From: Gordius sp. MW1
Lineage: Eukaryota > Nematomorpha > Gordioida > Gordea > Gordiidae
Direction of reading: 5' to 3'
DNA length: 64,000 nucleotides
NCBI GenBank assembly: GCA_964036665.1
Contig: OZ038530.1
Span: 20,296,001 to 20,360,000, forward strand
How positions within the stretch are numbered: position 1 is the stretch's first letter; each line of letters opens with the position of its first letter. Of the stretch, positions 1 to 11,553 are shown in pieces. A program made the translations under genes and the position numbers. The notes below the pieces were generated by a model. It did not search any database, was not told the DNA's origin, and saw nothing but the letters and a program-made list of their open reading frames with translations.

Positions 1-48
1 CTCAGCCCCCCCCCCCCCTCCCAAGGCAAAAAGGCTAGCTACGCCACT
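1..48. repeat. edge fragment of GGGCGTAGCC MITE
   Basis: A poly-C stretch followed by GCTAGCTACGCCACTGG resembles the right end of the MITE family described at 282-449. The element is cut by the window edge. From 49 to 281 I see nothing else recognisable. Confidence 0.4.
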
Positions 49-281
49 GGACTAAAGAACTTAAAGTTGTGCCCAATTAATCACAAACGTAATTGGGATG
101 AATACAATTTTTTTTTATTATCACTATTCTGTACTTATGTTAAAAAAATGGCTATGATAGGGGCACGAAGAAACGATATATGATACAGTATTCGAAAAAT
201 ACCTTACTTCACTTACAAACAAGAACGATATAAAGGGTCATATTGCAGCTGTCCCATTCAAATTTGGTAATCGCCAAGGCC

Positions 282-449
282 CATGGGCGTAGCCAAGGAA
301 GAGGGGCAGGGGTGAGCGTCTGCCCCCTTTTAATCCAAAATTTAGTTGAAATTTATTAAAATTATGGCTAAAATTTTTAATAATGATCATTTTGCTCCTC
401 CCTAAATCATTATTGCCCCCCTCTAATCCCAATGCTGGTTACTCCCATG
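282..449. mobile_element. GGGCGTAGCC MITE, hAT-like, intact ends
   Basis: A 168-bp element begins CATGGGCGTAGCCAAGG and ends in the inverted form GGTTACTCCCATG. It is flanked by a perfect 8-bp direct repeat, CCAAGGCC, at 274-281 and 450-457. An 8-bp target duplication is typical of hAT transposons. The inside holds G/C homopolymer runs near both ends and an AT-rich middle with no coding capacity. Other copies are listed separately. The stretch 458-710 after it shows nothing recognisable. Confidence 0.8.
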
Positions 450-711
450 CCAAGGCCTACACTTTTTAAAAGTATGGATGACCTCTTCTAGCTATACAAA
501 GCTGGTAATTAATCAATTGATCATTTCTTAGCCGTATATAACATTAAGTTAAGTCAATATTACCTAAAAGTATTAATATCTCATTTTATAAGTTACATAA
601 TAGGAATACCAATATGGTGGAATTAGCTTTCTAGCGGTGTGTTCATTTTGACCATGCCCGAGCCATATTGGATCAATAAACTTAAGACATTGAACAATAT
701 ACATTTACATA

Positions 712-2000
712 CTAGGTGTACGTTAATGCCACATACATCAAGAACCTGTAAACTACTTCTTTTTTATCAAGTATTTGGTCCCACAGACGAGGGGTTTGTT
801 TTGATGAGCTTCTTCCATCTGACCGGGTAAGTGCCCTGTCTTGATTAATTTCTTTTGTTTTTATAACTTTGTGGACTTGCTCTTCACGAGGTCGTCCTCT
901 TAATCTCTTTCCCGGTTCCTCCATGTCTAGTACTTTTCGATTTACATAATTGGTCTCCCTTCTTAATATGCCTAAACCACCTTAGATGATTTTCGCCAAT
1001 CATGCCCACCATAAGTTGAATACCCATTTTTGTCATCAGAATGTCATTTTTCATATGGTTGAGCTTAGTATACCCTAAGCTCAGCTCCATCGTATCATAC
1101 TCATTTCTGAGGCTCTCAATAAGTTTTCTTCCGTGGTGATTAATGCCCATGTTTTAATTCCATCGAGTAACACCGGTCTTACGATGGATTTGTAAGCTTG
1201 GCTCTTCAACCATATTGGCTTTTTCTTGTTGCACATAACACCGGATAGACTTTGCCATTTAAGTCATCCTTTTCGGATTCGGGCATTGACTTCTGTTGGG
1301 CAAACTTCCTCTTTTAGCATCGAGCCGAGGTGTGTAAACCTGTCTACTTTTGGGTACTTTAGATCCGACATCGCGAACTTTCTTCTCCCTTATCTTGACC
1401 AATTTGTGATAGGTTTATCACTAACTTTATGGTCCAATCTGTTTGTCATCTCGGTGTAGGCGGTAATATTCGCTATTTAACGGCTTTTTCGCTGCTCTCT
1501 TTGTCTCCGTATACTTATGATAAACCTCCTACTTTTTAGATTTATGCCACCGTCTATATAGAGCTCTTCCGATAAAATCCCTTATTCCCTATTCATAGCT
1601 ATCCTTTAAGCTGTCCTAGAACTCGAATCGCTGTTTTTTGTGTCCTTAGTTCCCGAATCGTCGTCTACGTCCCTTTGCAACTTCCTTGCACCCAAGAGTG
1701 GGAGGCTTTTAATGATATTAATCGTTCGCGGACGTATCCTTTAGCGTTTTCTATCGAATTCGAGGTTCATAAACCCTTCTTCTACCCGGAAAAACTTTTC
1801 TTTCCAGATTTCAAGATTTATCATAAGTAGACGATGTTGCCTAGCGATTTCTTTCCCGTAATACTTTGCAATCCTTGATACTCATAAGTCCTTTCGCCGT
1901 ATGAACATATAGTCAATTTGACTAACTTCCCAACTCTATAAGTCACAGAATGATCTTCACGTTTGGATCTTAATACGACCCCATTTCTACGATTTGGTGA
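712..2000 (-). pseudogene. LINE (non-LTR retrotransposon) relic
   Basis: Read on the minus strand, 1970-1750 resembles the end of an apurinic-type endonuclease (QIDYMFIRRKDL, then ARQHRLL). From 1320 down to 712 it resembles the C-terminal tail of the same LINE class, with THLGSMLKEE, then RPVLLDGIKTWA, then HLRWFRHI and a basic RGRPREE stretch. Most of the reverse transcriptase expected between these parts is missing, and stops and frameshifts are frequent, so this is an old, internally deleted copy. The tail motifs are those of RTE/CR1-like LINEs of invertebrates; the clade is uncertain. A second fragment of the same 3' end lies at 10950-11230. Confidence 0.7.
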
Positions 2001-2083
2001 CCAACAGCTTTATGTTGTAGAATTTTGTTTGAAAATATTTTGATATTAAAGTTGGTTTTTACAGCAAGTTTGCCACCTGACGC

Positions 2084-3196
2084 TAGAGCCCTGCAAAGTA
2101 ATTCTTTTTCAACCCGAACCCTACCCGACCCGAAAGCTTTTAAATCTTTTCAACCCGAATCCGACCCCACCCGATAGCATTTTGAATTTTTTAACCCGAA
2201 CCTGACCCGACCCGAAAGCATTTCAATATTTTTCCCGAATCCCACCCGAAAGCGTTTCAAGCCAAACCCGACCCGATCCGACCCGAAAGTTAAAAAAGTG
2301 ATTGGTGTAAAATTGATTTTGATGGTTTTAAATGGCAGCAAAATGTTATGTCCAAAAAACACAACAACAGATTTAACAACATTTTAAAACATTTGCAGGA
2401 AGTGAAAGCATTAAAAAAAAGTAGATCCTAATTCAGAAAAGTTTTTTTTAATATATTTCACCCAAAGTATCCCACTTAACCAGCCACTCATTATCTTCAG
2501 TAGGCACCATAAAAAAATGCAGTTTTTTTAAAACTTTTGCTACATTTAAATGAGTCTGTCTTTATTATCAAGCAATTTTGATTTTAAGGCTAATAATGGA
2601 ATTGTGCGGAAATGAAAGGAGAAAATTTGATCATTTTTTTAAATTTTAATTTTTTAAATCATGTTTTTTATGCATTTTAAGCATTCGTTTAATAAATAAT
2701 CATGATAATTTTATTTTATTCTAATGTATATGTTAGACGGTAAATCAAGTTGAGACATCACAAAATCGTTAATAAGTTTTGTGATATTAATTATATGTTT
2801 ATTATAATTTATAGCATGAAGACATATTACCTTTCTGAAATTTAAATTGCACAAATCCAAAATTAAGATTAAACTTAAAAGAAATTCATAAATGCATGAG
2901 ATAAATTAATCATATATCTCGATATTAATTATAAAAAAAATGCATAGCAATTAATATAATATATAATGGCATTAATTTAAACGATATGTCTGTTATGCAA
3001 TTTAAGATTCATAAATTTCAACCTGAACCGGACCCGGCCCGAGTTTAGAATTTTTCAACCCAAACCTGACCCGACCCAAAAACATTTTAAAATATTTAAC
3101 CCGAACCCGACCCGACCCGAAGGCATTTTAAAATTTTCAACCCGAACCCGACCGTCGGATTCGGGTCGGGTTTCGAGTCACCCGTGCAGGGCTCTA
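2084..3196. mobile_element. non-autonomous hAT-like element with CCCGACC arms, copy 1
   Basis: The element starts TAGAGCCCTGCAAAG and ends TGCAGGGCTCTA, a near-perfect terminal inverted repeat. It is flanked by 8-bp repeats, CCTGACGC at 2076-2083 and CCTGGCGC at 3197-3204, with one mismatch. Both subterminal regions carry about 100-200 bp of degenerate CCCGACCCGAAAGCATTTT units, and the 800-bp core is AT-rich without an open frame. The 8-bp duplication and short inverted ends point to hAT, with the transposase supplied in trans. Copies 2-4 are at 3738-7610, 29148-30886 and near 46326. Confidence 0.8.
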
Positions 3197-3729
3197 CCTG
3201 GCGCCAACCCTCCACTTTTTTTACACGGACTTAGGACCGTCGTAGGTAGTGTTTACCCTCAAAGTATTATTAAAGATTAAAAAATTTGCATGTCGACCTA
3301 TGGGCCCAGGGGAAAATATTAATCATGAGCATGATGACAAAGGTTTGATACTGAAATATGAAATTCTGCCATGGCGGCTTAATTTTGGAAATTTAATGTA
3401 TTTTCAATCTTTACATTCTTTATATATACATTACTCTTAAGAAAATTTAGGTTTTCTATACACAGATTTTCTTCATTAAAATGCATTTATTTGAGCAAAA
3501 ACTTATATTAAATCATTATTTATACACTAAATAATAGAAAATAACAATCGCATAGTTTTGGAATTAAAAAACTGTTATCACTATTTTATAAATTTCTTGC
3601 TTATTTTTTCCTCAATGCATGCCCATTATAATGGCTCGTTTAACATCATTTTAACTCAAATAAAATTTCAGAATATTTAATATCAATCATCCAAAATATT
3701 TAAAGAATAAGGCTTTTATATTAGAATGG
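3197..3729. other. no gene seen
   Basis: AT-rich sequence between two hAT-like elements. The open frame at 3249-3440 has no recognisable protein similarity and its codon use looks random. Confidence 0.5.
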
Positions 3730-5012
3730 GTGTAGCTTAACGAACTGGAAAAATCAATTTTTTTCAACCAGAACTTGACCCGGCCCGACCCAAAAGCGTT
3801 TAAATCTTTTTTACCGAATCCATCCCGGTTTCAAAAATTGTGGTGTGTAAAATATAACCAACTAAGTGCGATTTATGAAACTAATAGACCACACAGATTT
3901 TGATTATTAAATTTATTTGAATAATTTGTAATAGTGATGTATAAATATGATAATATCTACTGGTCGCAATTAATTGAAATATAGAGTTTTGCAATTGAAC
4001 CAATTAATATTACTTTTTCTTAAAATTATAAGGGACAAAATCTTTTAAATTTCATATTACTTATATTTTGGTTTATAATTATGTAAATAGTTTGAATTAT
4101 TAATGAACCAAATCATACTATTCAAAATTTGAAAATATTATATTGTTGATATATTTACCTTTCACGAGTCAAATTTAAATTTGCGTCCAAATTAAAAGAA
4201 TCAGATTTAAATAAAAAAATTAATTTAATTAACTTTTTTTTCCATTATTATAAAGATTTATTAAGTTATTGAATGAATAATTTTCCATTATACATTTGAT
4301 AAATCAAAAATATTATAATACAGAGCTTTAATATAAAAGACTAGCTGTGCCCGGCCAAGCGTTGCTTTGGCTTAGTCCTTAATTAGCTAAATGGGTCAAT
4401 CGTTTATGATATAAAAAATATAGGAAAAGGCATACTTATTCATAATTAAATAGATTTGTAATAGTTTAAAATACTTACAAGGTATTTGTTAATTTTATAT
4501 GGTGAAAAGTGCGATGTTAACGATAATATGCATAGTTGGGTAACAAAAATTTATAAACCACTGCACTGGTGTATAAAAGTTAGTTATAATGTTCGACAAT
4601 GTATAGAAAATAGTTTAATACAGCGTTTATAATAGTGTATTGTCATAGCCTAAAATCTATAGTATCAAAATGAAGAGATATTAAAAGATCTCCTTCAAAT
4701 TTGGTTAAATGAAGGCTTTTATAATATTTGGTTGGAATGAGAAATAATTAGAAATTATACAAATTTCCGCGAGTATAATGGAAGCGAAATATTTATGAAT
4801 GAGAAAAAAAAATTAGAAAGATAGTTATATCGTTATACCTAGTAAAACATTGATCAGATGAAGGTGTTATAGGTGAGGTATGATTATAATAAAAACCAGT
4901 ATAAAGATGATGACTTAAAAAATATAAAGTAAAAAAATTGATATGATATGATAAGTTTAGACCTGCAAGTGTAGTCAAAGTTTAAAAAGGGGGGGGGGCT
5001 TATGGTATATTT

Positions 5013-5181
5013 ATAAGGGTAGCCAGCATTGGAATTAGAGGGGGGCAATAATGATTTAGGCAGAAGTAAAATGATAATTTTTTGAAATGTTAACCATAAT
5101 TTTAATAAATTAAAAAAAAATGGATTTGGATGGGGGGTAGCCACCCCTACCCCTCCCTGCCTCCCTCTGGCTACGCCCATA
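5013..5181. mobile_element. GGGCGTAGCC MITE
   Basis: The left end (TAAGGGTAGCCAGCATTGG) and right end (CTGGCTACGCCCATA) are inverted copies of the family terminus. It lies inside the Helitron relic. The flanking target duplication is decayed (TATATTTA against AATATTTT). Confidence 0.6.
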
Positions 5182-5429
5182 AATATTTTGATTGTACATA
5201 TACGATTTTAACTTTACCTGAGAGATGTTAAGATATGCCCGACCAGTCGGGCCAGGTTTGGGCCTGGCTTCGGACGGCCCAAAGAAAACCATGCTTAAAT
5301 TTACCTAAAAATAAGTTTGAATAAGAATAAAACTGGGAGATTGATATGGTTGGTGGGGAAGAAACATATTGGTAATAGTAGATAGGCTATAATGAAGATA
5401 TATACAGATATACCTGTTATGGAGTTAAA

Positions 5430-6470
5430 AAATTTAAAAATGCACATGTCCAGTCAAAATCGTGGCTTCTTCAACGTTGCACATCAAGCGTTTAACAGCG
5501 AGACGTAAACCATTGCAAAATTTTGGCTGACTGAAATTACACATCGCGATACATGGTACGCCAATTTTCGAATGCAGAATGTGAGGTGGCATCCCTGCCA
5601 GACATTTGAATTGAAAGATTCGACTGCATAATTTGCGTCATCAATAACAACAGCAGTGTCAACCGACTTGTAAGTAATTGGATTGCCTTGAATGTTAGAC
5701 AGAATGAGATTGTTAAGCTCGTGGACGTCATTATTCTTGGGGGCTAGAATAGCCCGTTGGCGGGGCCAAAGTCGATCATGATAATGGGCGTTAATATTTG
5801 GAAACACTTTATCAACCAAGCAGTTAAGATGGAACAAAATTGCAAATGTTGGTAGGAAAAGAAATCCGTCATGAGCATATATCAACGTGCACGGTTTCCT
5901 TCCCAATTTCTAGCAATTAATGGGAGAATATCTCACATGCAAGATGATTTTGAAATACTACACGCATATTAGTAATTAGATTTAATGTTTTGACATAAGG
6001 CAACAAAATAGAATATTTTAGGGCAAGCATTAATTTCGTCCGCAGGGGTGGATCGTAAGAGAACCGGTAAAGTTTGCCTGAAATCTCTTGCAAGCAATAA
6101 CCTTGCGTTACAAATAGGTTTGATGGTTCTTTGTAAATCTTGCGATTACCGATTAGAACTTAGAGCGGTTTTTCATAAGCCATTGTGCATTCATCCCAAA
6201 CGATAAGTTTGCACTTCTGTAATACTATACCCATTCCATATGTTCTGGAAATGTTGCACATTAGAGTTTCACAGTAATAAGCGTTTAAAGGCAATTTTTA
6301 AGCTGAATGAGCAGTTTTTCTACCGAATTAAGTGACAGCCCTTCCGGAAGACGTTAGAACCACGGCTATATTAATTTGGGAAGGAATTGTTGCCAGAGCA
6401 AAGTCAGTAGGAAAGTTTTACCAGTTCCTCCTCAAGCATCTAAGAAGAAGATTCTCCTTAACCTTTATTA
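5430..6470 (-). pseudogene. Helitron helicase (Pif1-like) relic
   Basis: Translated on the minus strand from 6470 downwards, the region shows the Walker A loop GGTGKTFLLTLL, then SLNSVEKLLIQLKN, the Walker B neighbourhood KLIVWDECTMA near 6200, and NNDVHELNNLILSNIQG with YKSVDTAVVIDDANYAVE near 5650-5750. These motifs follow in the order of the Pif1-type helicase of eukaryotic Helitrons, which unwinds DNA during rolling-circle transposition. The frame is broken by several stops and shifts; the longest open piece (5484-5906) is only 140 codons. It is not a host Pif1 because the motif wording is that of the Helitron class. Confidence 0.75.
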
Positions 6471-6488
6471 ACAGCAAGCAAAATCTTA

Positions 6489-6640
6489 TTGTAAAGGGGG
6501 GCGAAAAAGTTTTAGGTTCAATTAGGATGGGGGGGGGCAAAATAATTTTTTTTTGAATTTTTAAGGGTTTTTGTATTGATTTTTTTTTGTCATTTAAGGG
6601 GGGGGGGCATAAAGGGCTATCTACCTAGACTAATGCGTTC
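6489..6640. repeat. degenerate G-run MITE remnant
   Basis: G/C homopolymer runs at 6496-6545 and 6595-6612 flank a T-rich core, as in the GGGCGTAGCC family, but the terminal inverted repeats are no longer readable. Confidence 0.35.
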
Positions 6641-7618
6641 CGCAGTTGAATGGTTACCACGCTACCACCATCCTCTGTTGATCTTATTTTTTATAAAGGA
6701 TACCCATCACTGCCCGTAATCAACTAATGTAGAGCAGACGTTCCGATTTAATTGTGGCTCACATATTACATTGATGGAATGATTGGCGGCATTTTATATG
6801 ATTTTCTTCGTGCTCTCGAAGCATTATTCTGTATGAATAATCATATAACTGCATTTCAAGTTTGTCGCTTAACCATTTTCTGCATTTATCAACTTACCGT
6901 TAAAGTAATCTTTTTGTACTTTTAATATTAACGAACCTCCTAAAAATACCAAAAAAGCACGAAACGTGGGAATGTTTCTAAAAGCGCGCGTTATATTTAT
7001 TTAGGAATGGTGATGTTTTACGGTATCGAGAATATTTATTTGTTCAGCTTTATTTATTGTAAAAAAAACGGGCGTAGTTGAGTAAAAAATTGAGACACAA
7101 ATGACAAAGCAATCGAAAAAAGTTTAAGGTAATTCGTAGCACCATATCAATAAATAAGTATAAAAAACGTAGTATAAATAATCCGCTAGATGGCGGTATA
7201 GACTATCAAAAAACAAAGTTCCAGCTGTCGCAGGTTGATAAAAAGTATCTATAAACCATCTACAATGCTAAGGCAATAATCTGGCCAAATTTGGTGGCAA
7301 TCGGTTGAGAACTCTAAAAGTTATTAGCGTTCAAAAAAAAGGGACTTAGATTTTTATATATATAGATATGTCCCGTGTATTTTGCAATGTAAGATTTATA
7401 TTTGACCTAACACTTTAAAACCAACCCGAACGCAACCCAAAAGCATTTTAAAATTTTTAACCCAAACCCGACCCGATCCGAGCATTTTAAAATTTTCTAC
7501 CCAAGCCCGACCCGACTCAAAGACATTTTAAAATTTTCAGCCCAAACCCGACCCGACCCTATATCAGGTCGGGTTCGTGTCGGGTTTAGGGTCACCCGTG
7601 TAGGTCTCCAGTGTAGCT

Positions 7619-9240
7619 AAAGGAAGTTATGTAGGATCACGGGCACCGTATATAATCAGCAAAATTCACGTATGAACTTCAAATACAAATTTGATGTAGG
7701 GATTATAATTAAAGAGTGCATAAGCAATTTGGGCATCCTTTCAATCAATATTCTTGTATTACATTGCATTTGTAGAGTGAGGGTCAAAGGAGCTCATCAG
7801 GAAAAAAAGGAGCACACTTTGTTTATTGAAAATAAATCAAGGCAAAACTATCAAACCTATTTCTAAGAAGAATTTGCACAAAGAAGGGTGTATTAATTTT
7901 AAAATAACCCTAACCCAAATCAAGAAATCAGTCCCTCATTTTTTTTAAAAAACATATCATCTCATAAAATGTCAATATACATCATGCAATTATATCACAT
8001 GTATATAAACCAAATGATACAATAAAATCTTTTCATACATGATTGACTTTTATTATAAGTATGAAAAAACATCAGGATAAATAAAATATGTAATTTTATA
8101 AATATCCATAGTTGGTATTTAAAAAATATAAGTGCTAAATTATACAATAAAATCTTTCCATACATAAATGACTTTTATTATAAGTATAACATCAGGATAA
8201 GGTATTTGCTAAAACAATATGTTAAATTCTGATATACATGATGAGAAATGTTCCAATACAATCTTTATATATTCATATATTTACTTGTTATGATTTCACT
8301 AGGACATGTTAATATAAAATATTTTGTGCTAAGACAATATGTTAAATTCTGATGAATAATATGAGATAAGTTCCAATAAATTCTCATAAAATTTATGTAT
8401 ATATTACTTGTTACAAATTCAAATTCACCATATCAAAAAAACCCTGAGCAATCATGACGAGTTTCGCTCCTATTTCTGTGCTCCTTTGACCGGTTCCCCA
8501 TTTGTAACATGCCAAATGGCCGCCTGGTCTAAGCTTTGCCACTCAATCGTTTTGCATACGATTTAATTTAAAGGTAATCTATAGTTAGAATAGGGGCGTG
8601 TAGCTAAGAAATTTTTAAGAGAAAACGCTTACAATGTAAATATTATCACTTTTATAGAGGATGTTAATTTTTCTTTTAACCAGCATCAGTAATGTGGCGA
8701 TATTCTTCAAAACTATGAGAGAAATCGGGAAAAATTGTTAATAATTTGCTATACTAAGTCTTAAATAAGTTTTTGTCTCTTGAGCGTTGGACAACTGCCT
8801 TCTTGTGTATATGGTAGCGGTAGACAGGCTGTGCTGATATAATAGGCACCTATAATTAAACAGCAGAGAAAGATAAGGCGTCGGAAAATTCTATAAGTTA
8901 GATCTCTTCTTATGAACACCATGACATATATGATAAAATTAATTAGGATAAAAGTTGATGAGAACTCAAGCTTAGACAAAAAATTATTTTCTATGTCTCT
9001 CAAATAATTGATGGGTCTTAAGGCCAGATTTAAACCAAGACTTTGTTTTTTATCAAGAACTGTTCATCTATTTGTAAGATAATAAAAGCAACGGGATGAG
9101 TATCAATATATTAAGGTATAACATAACTTATTGAGGAAAGCCTAAACCATTAGCAACAGAGATATTCGGGTTATATCGGGTTTAAAATTGTAAAATTATG
9201 ACCATTAGAGCTTTGCTAATAACCTTAAACAAGATCTATT
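7619..9240. repeat. AT-rich spacer with degenerate tandem repeat
   Basis: Between about 7985 and 8400 a 100-180-bp unit recurs: ATACAATAAAATCTTT with GACTTTTATTATAAGTAT at about 8020 and 8140, and CAATATGTTAAATTCTGAT at about 8213 and 8335. AAGGAGCAC at 7810 and GTGCTCCTTTGACC at 8479 are inverted and may be ends of one element. Nothing gene-like was found from 8560 to 9240. Confidence 0.45.
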
Positions 9241-9242
9241 TG

Positions 9243-9520
9243 TTGGTGGCCCGTCAACTTGCCGAAAACCATCTTGCCGAATTCAATGTCCCAATGTTAA
9301 AAAATGTCCCCCAATTAAATTATGTCACCCAACAAATAAGCATATTAATCATTCAATTCGGGATTAAAGTTAAAATATAGGTATTTTTTATAATAAAATT
9401 GATAATTATTATAAAAGGCACTTAACTTAGGGTCTTCTTTATTATAATGGAGATATGTTCGTAATATCCCAGGTCGATTTCGGCAAGATGGTTTTCGGCG
9501 AGTTGATAGAGCACCTTATT
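9243..9520. mobile_element. short inverted-repeat element upstream of CNOT10
   Basis: A 29-bp segment at 9253-9281 (beginning GTCAACTTGCCGAAAACC) is repeated as its reverse complement at 9478-9506 (beginning TTCGGCAAGATGGTTTTCGG) with two mismatches and about 200 bp between. The interior is AT-rich and non-coding, as in a MITE. It ends about 110 bp before the CNOT10 start codon, so it may sit in the promoter or 5' leader. Confidence 0.6.
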
Positions 9521-9628
9521 GTAACTAATGTGACCAATTCATCTCGCTACGAATTAAAAGATTGGTAAATTATTTTACCATAATCCTAAATTATCAAATT
9601 TGTTCATAAATTTTGGCTACCAATACAG

Positions 9629-11553
9629 ATGGAAGACGATTTCCAAATTGCTCAATATTGCCATCATTTATTTACAAAGGGAGAATATGATGAAAGCATA
9701 AAACATCTAAGACGACTATTGGAAAAACATCCCTCTGACCCTAAAATTTTACATAATATAGCTGTTACACAATATTATGCATCACAAACAACTAGTACAG
9801 ATCAGTTTAAGGATAATCTCAGGAGGGCATGCATCATGGTATAAATTTTATTGAAATCTTAACTTTTGAATTATGCATTCCTCAATATTTAATTTTTGTT
9901 AACTAACATCAATTGAAACCTTTTAATTAGCTCTAAATAAAAATATTATAGCTAGGATATAAATTATTCAAATTAGACTCAATATATGTAATGATTTTTG
10001 GATTGTTGACCTATAATAGGACATTTTGCAATTTTAATTACATTCTTAATATTCCTTTAACTGAATTTTAATTTTTATTCTGTCTTAGGCGGATGCAAAT
10101 CTTGATGATATAGAATCCTTCTCTAACAGCAACCAGGCAATATATTATTATAACAAGGCAGTGTTGCTGTTTTATTTTAAGCAATTTCATCAAGCTTTAG
10201 CCATAATTGAAAAGTTGTTTGTTTTTGTGTATGATATAGGTGAATTTTATTTAAACATTTATTTATTTAATTTTAGACCAGCGGTTGGCTATTCAAATAT
10301 GTTTATTGCTAATTCAGCTCTACATATCTTCCTTTCAACCTGAAGAAGCTTTCAAAATCATTCATTTCACTGATATATATATGTTTGGTAATCAAAATAA
10401 TATGTCAAATATTATTGGATCCTCAAAAACATCTGACACTTGTAAAAATTATACATCAAATTTACAATAAATTTGTTTAGATCCAGCATATGCAGATATC
10501 TCTGGTTTTGTGAAATTTCCCATAAATTATAATGGTGTTTGTGATAAAAGTTATGAGCCTTATTATAAATCCATTTTGAATCAGGTATATTGTATGGTAT
10601 TATTATATATGATTAACAAGTATTTTTAAATTAGAAATGATATATTTGTCATCTATTATAAATAAATGCATAATAGTTTTAAACTATTAAATATTATAAA
10701 TTATTTAAGTTTAACAGAGTAAATTAAATAAGTTACATGACTTTCCTACTTTAGTTTCAGTAAATTATTGCAGATATTTTATTTTATATTGGTCTCTGGT
10801 TAGCAAAAATAAACATCTAAATCATCATTTTATATTTTATACAAATTAATTTGGCTTTATAAGATACATTTTTTTAACTGATCTCTTTTTAACTAATTTT
10901 AGTATCTTTGGAATTTAAAGTTATCTTCTTCTTCTTCTTATTTATCAGTTATTTGGTCCCACAGTCTTATAAGTTTATTCCATCTTGACCGGGTGAGTGC
11001 CATGTCTTGACTAATCTTTTTTGTTTCCATAACTTTGTCGACCTACCCTTGCCAAGTCATTCGTGTCCCTTATTAGTATATGCCATACCACTTAAGCCGA
11101 TTTTCGTTTAACATGTCCGTCATAGGTCATCCCATTTTGTCATGAGAAATTCATTTGTCATATAGTATACCCCAAGTTCCAACGTATCATTCTCATCTCT
11201 GTGGCTTGTAATAGCTTTCCTTCCAAGTTATAATAAAGAAAATTTTCCTCTATAATTTATAAATCTTTTAAAATTTTTGGTTGTTTAGTCCTAAATATAT
11301 AGTAATATACATAAGAAAAAGAATAAATCTTATATTTAACATAAAGAGATATTTTAAAATTAGCGCAGAATATAAAATTGATGACAACTTTTTGTTTGAA
11401 TAAAGTCACATATTCAAATTTTTAAATAAAACAAAAATATAAATATAATGTTTTTTAATGATATTGTTTTAGTACAAGGTAAAAGCTAATATTCAGATGA
11501 AAAATCTCAAACAATGTAAAAAGGAGTTGAAAGTTTTGTCCAGTTATGGAAGT
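9629..11553 (+). CDS. CNOT10: CNOT10 exons 1-5 (N-terminal TPRs)
   Basis: Exon 1 starts [20 protein letters not shown], matching the first TPR of human CNOT10 but lacking its roughly 30-residue flexible leader. Exon 2 gives [19 protein letters not shown]; exon 3 gives [15 protein letters not shown]; exons 4-5 give KSILNQ followed by [19 protein letters not shown], all in the human order. Introns 2 and 3 are 37 nt (10240-10276) and 39 nt (10442-10480). The second is a multiple of three and contains an in-frame TAA at 10469, so retention would truncate the protein. Confidence 0.85.

Larger units (their letters stand above)
4335..7370. mobile_element. Helitron relic (rolling-circle transposon)
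   Basis: The left boundary reads ACTAGCTGTGCCCGGCCAAG followed by CGTTGCTTTGGC, a sequence type common at Helitron termini in invertebrates. The right side has CCAAATTTGGTGGCAATCGG, then TTATTAGCGTTC, and finally a TATATATATAGAT tail, also typical of Helitron ends. A helicase relic lies inside on the minus strand. No Rep domain was recognised. The exact ends are estimates because Helitrons make no target duplication. Confidence 0.55.
3738..7610. mobile_element. hAT-like CCCGACC element, copy 2, with nested insertions
   Basis: The left end is a decayed form of the family terminus (TAACGAACTGGAAAAAT) and the right end is TGTAGGTCTCCA. A perfect 8-bp direct repeat, GTGTAGCT, flanks it at 3730-3737 and 7611-7618. 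Subterminal CCCGACC units occur at 3775-3800 and 7425-7600. Its length of 3.9 kb, against 1.1-1.7 kb for sister copies, is explained by a Helitron-like insertion (about 4335-7370) that itself contains a MITE (5013-5181). Confidence 0.7.

Noticed and set aside
4793-5292. Overlapping minus-strand frames of 60-98 codons
   Set aside because: They are reads through a MITE and G/C runs inside a Helitron relic, with no domain.
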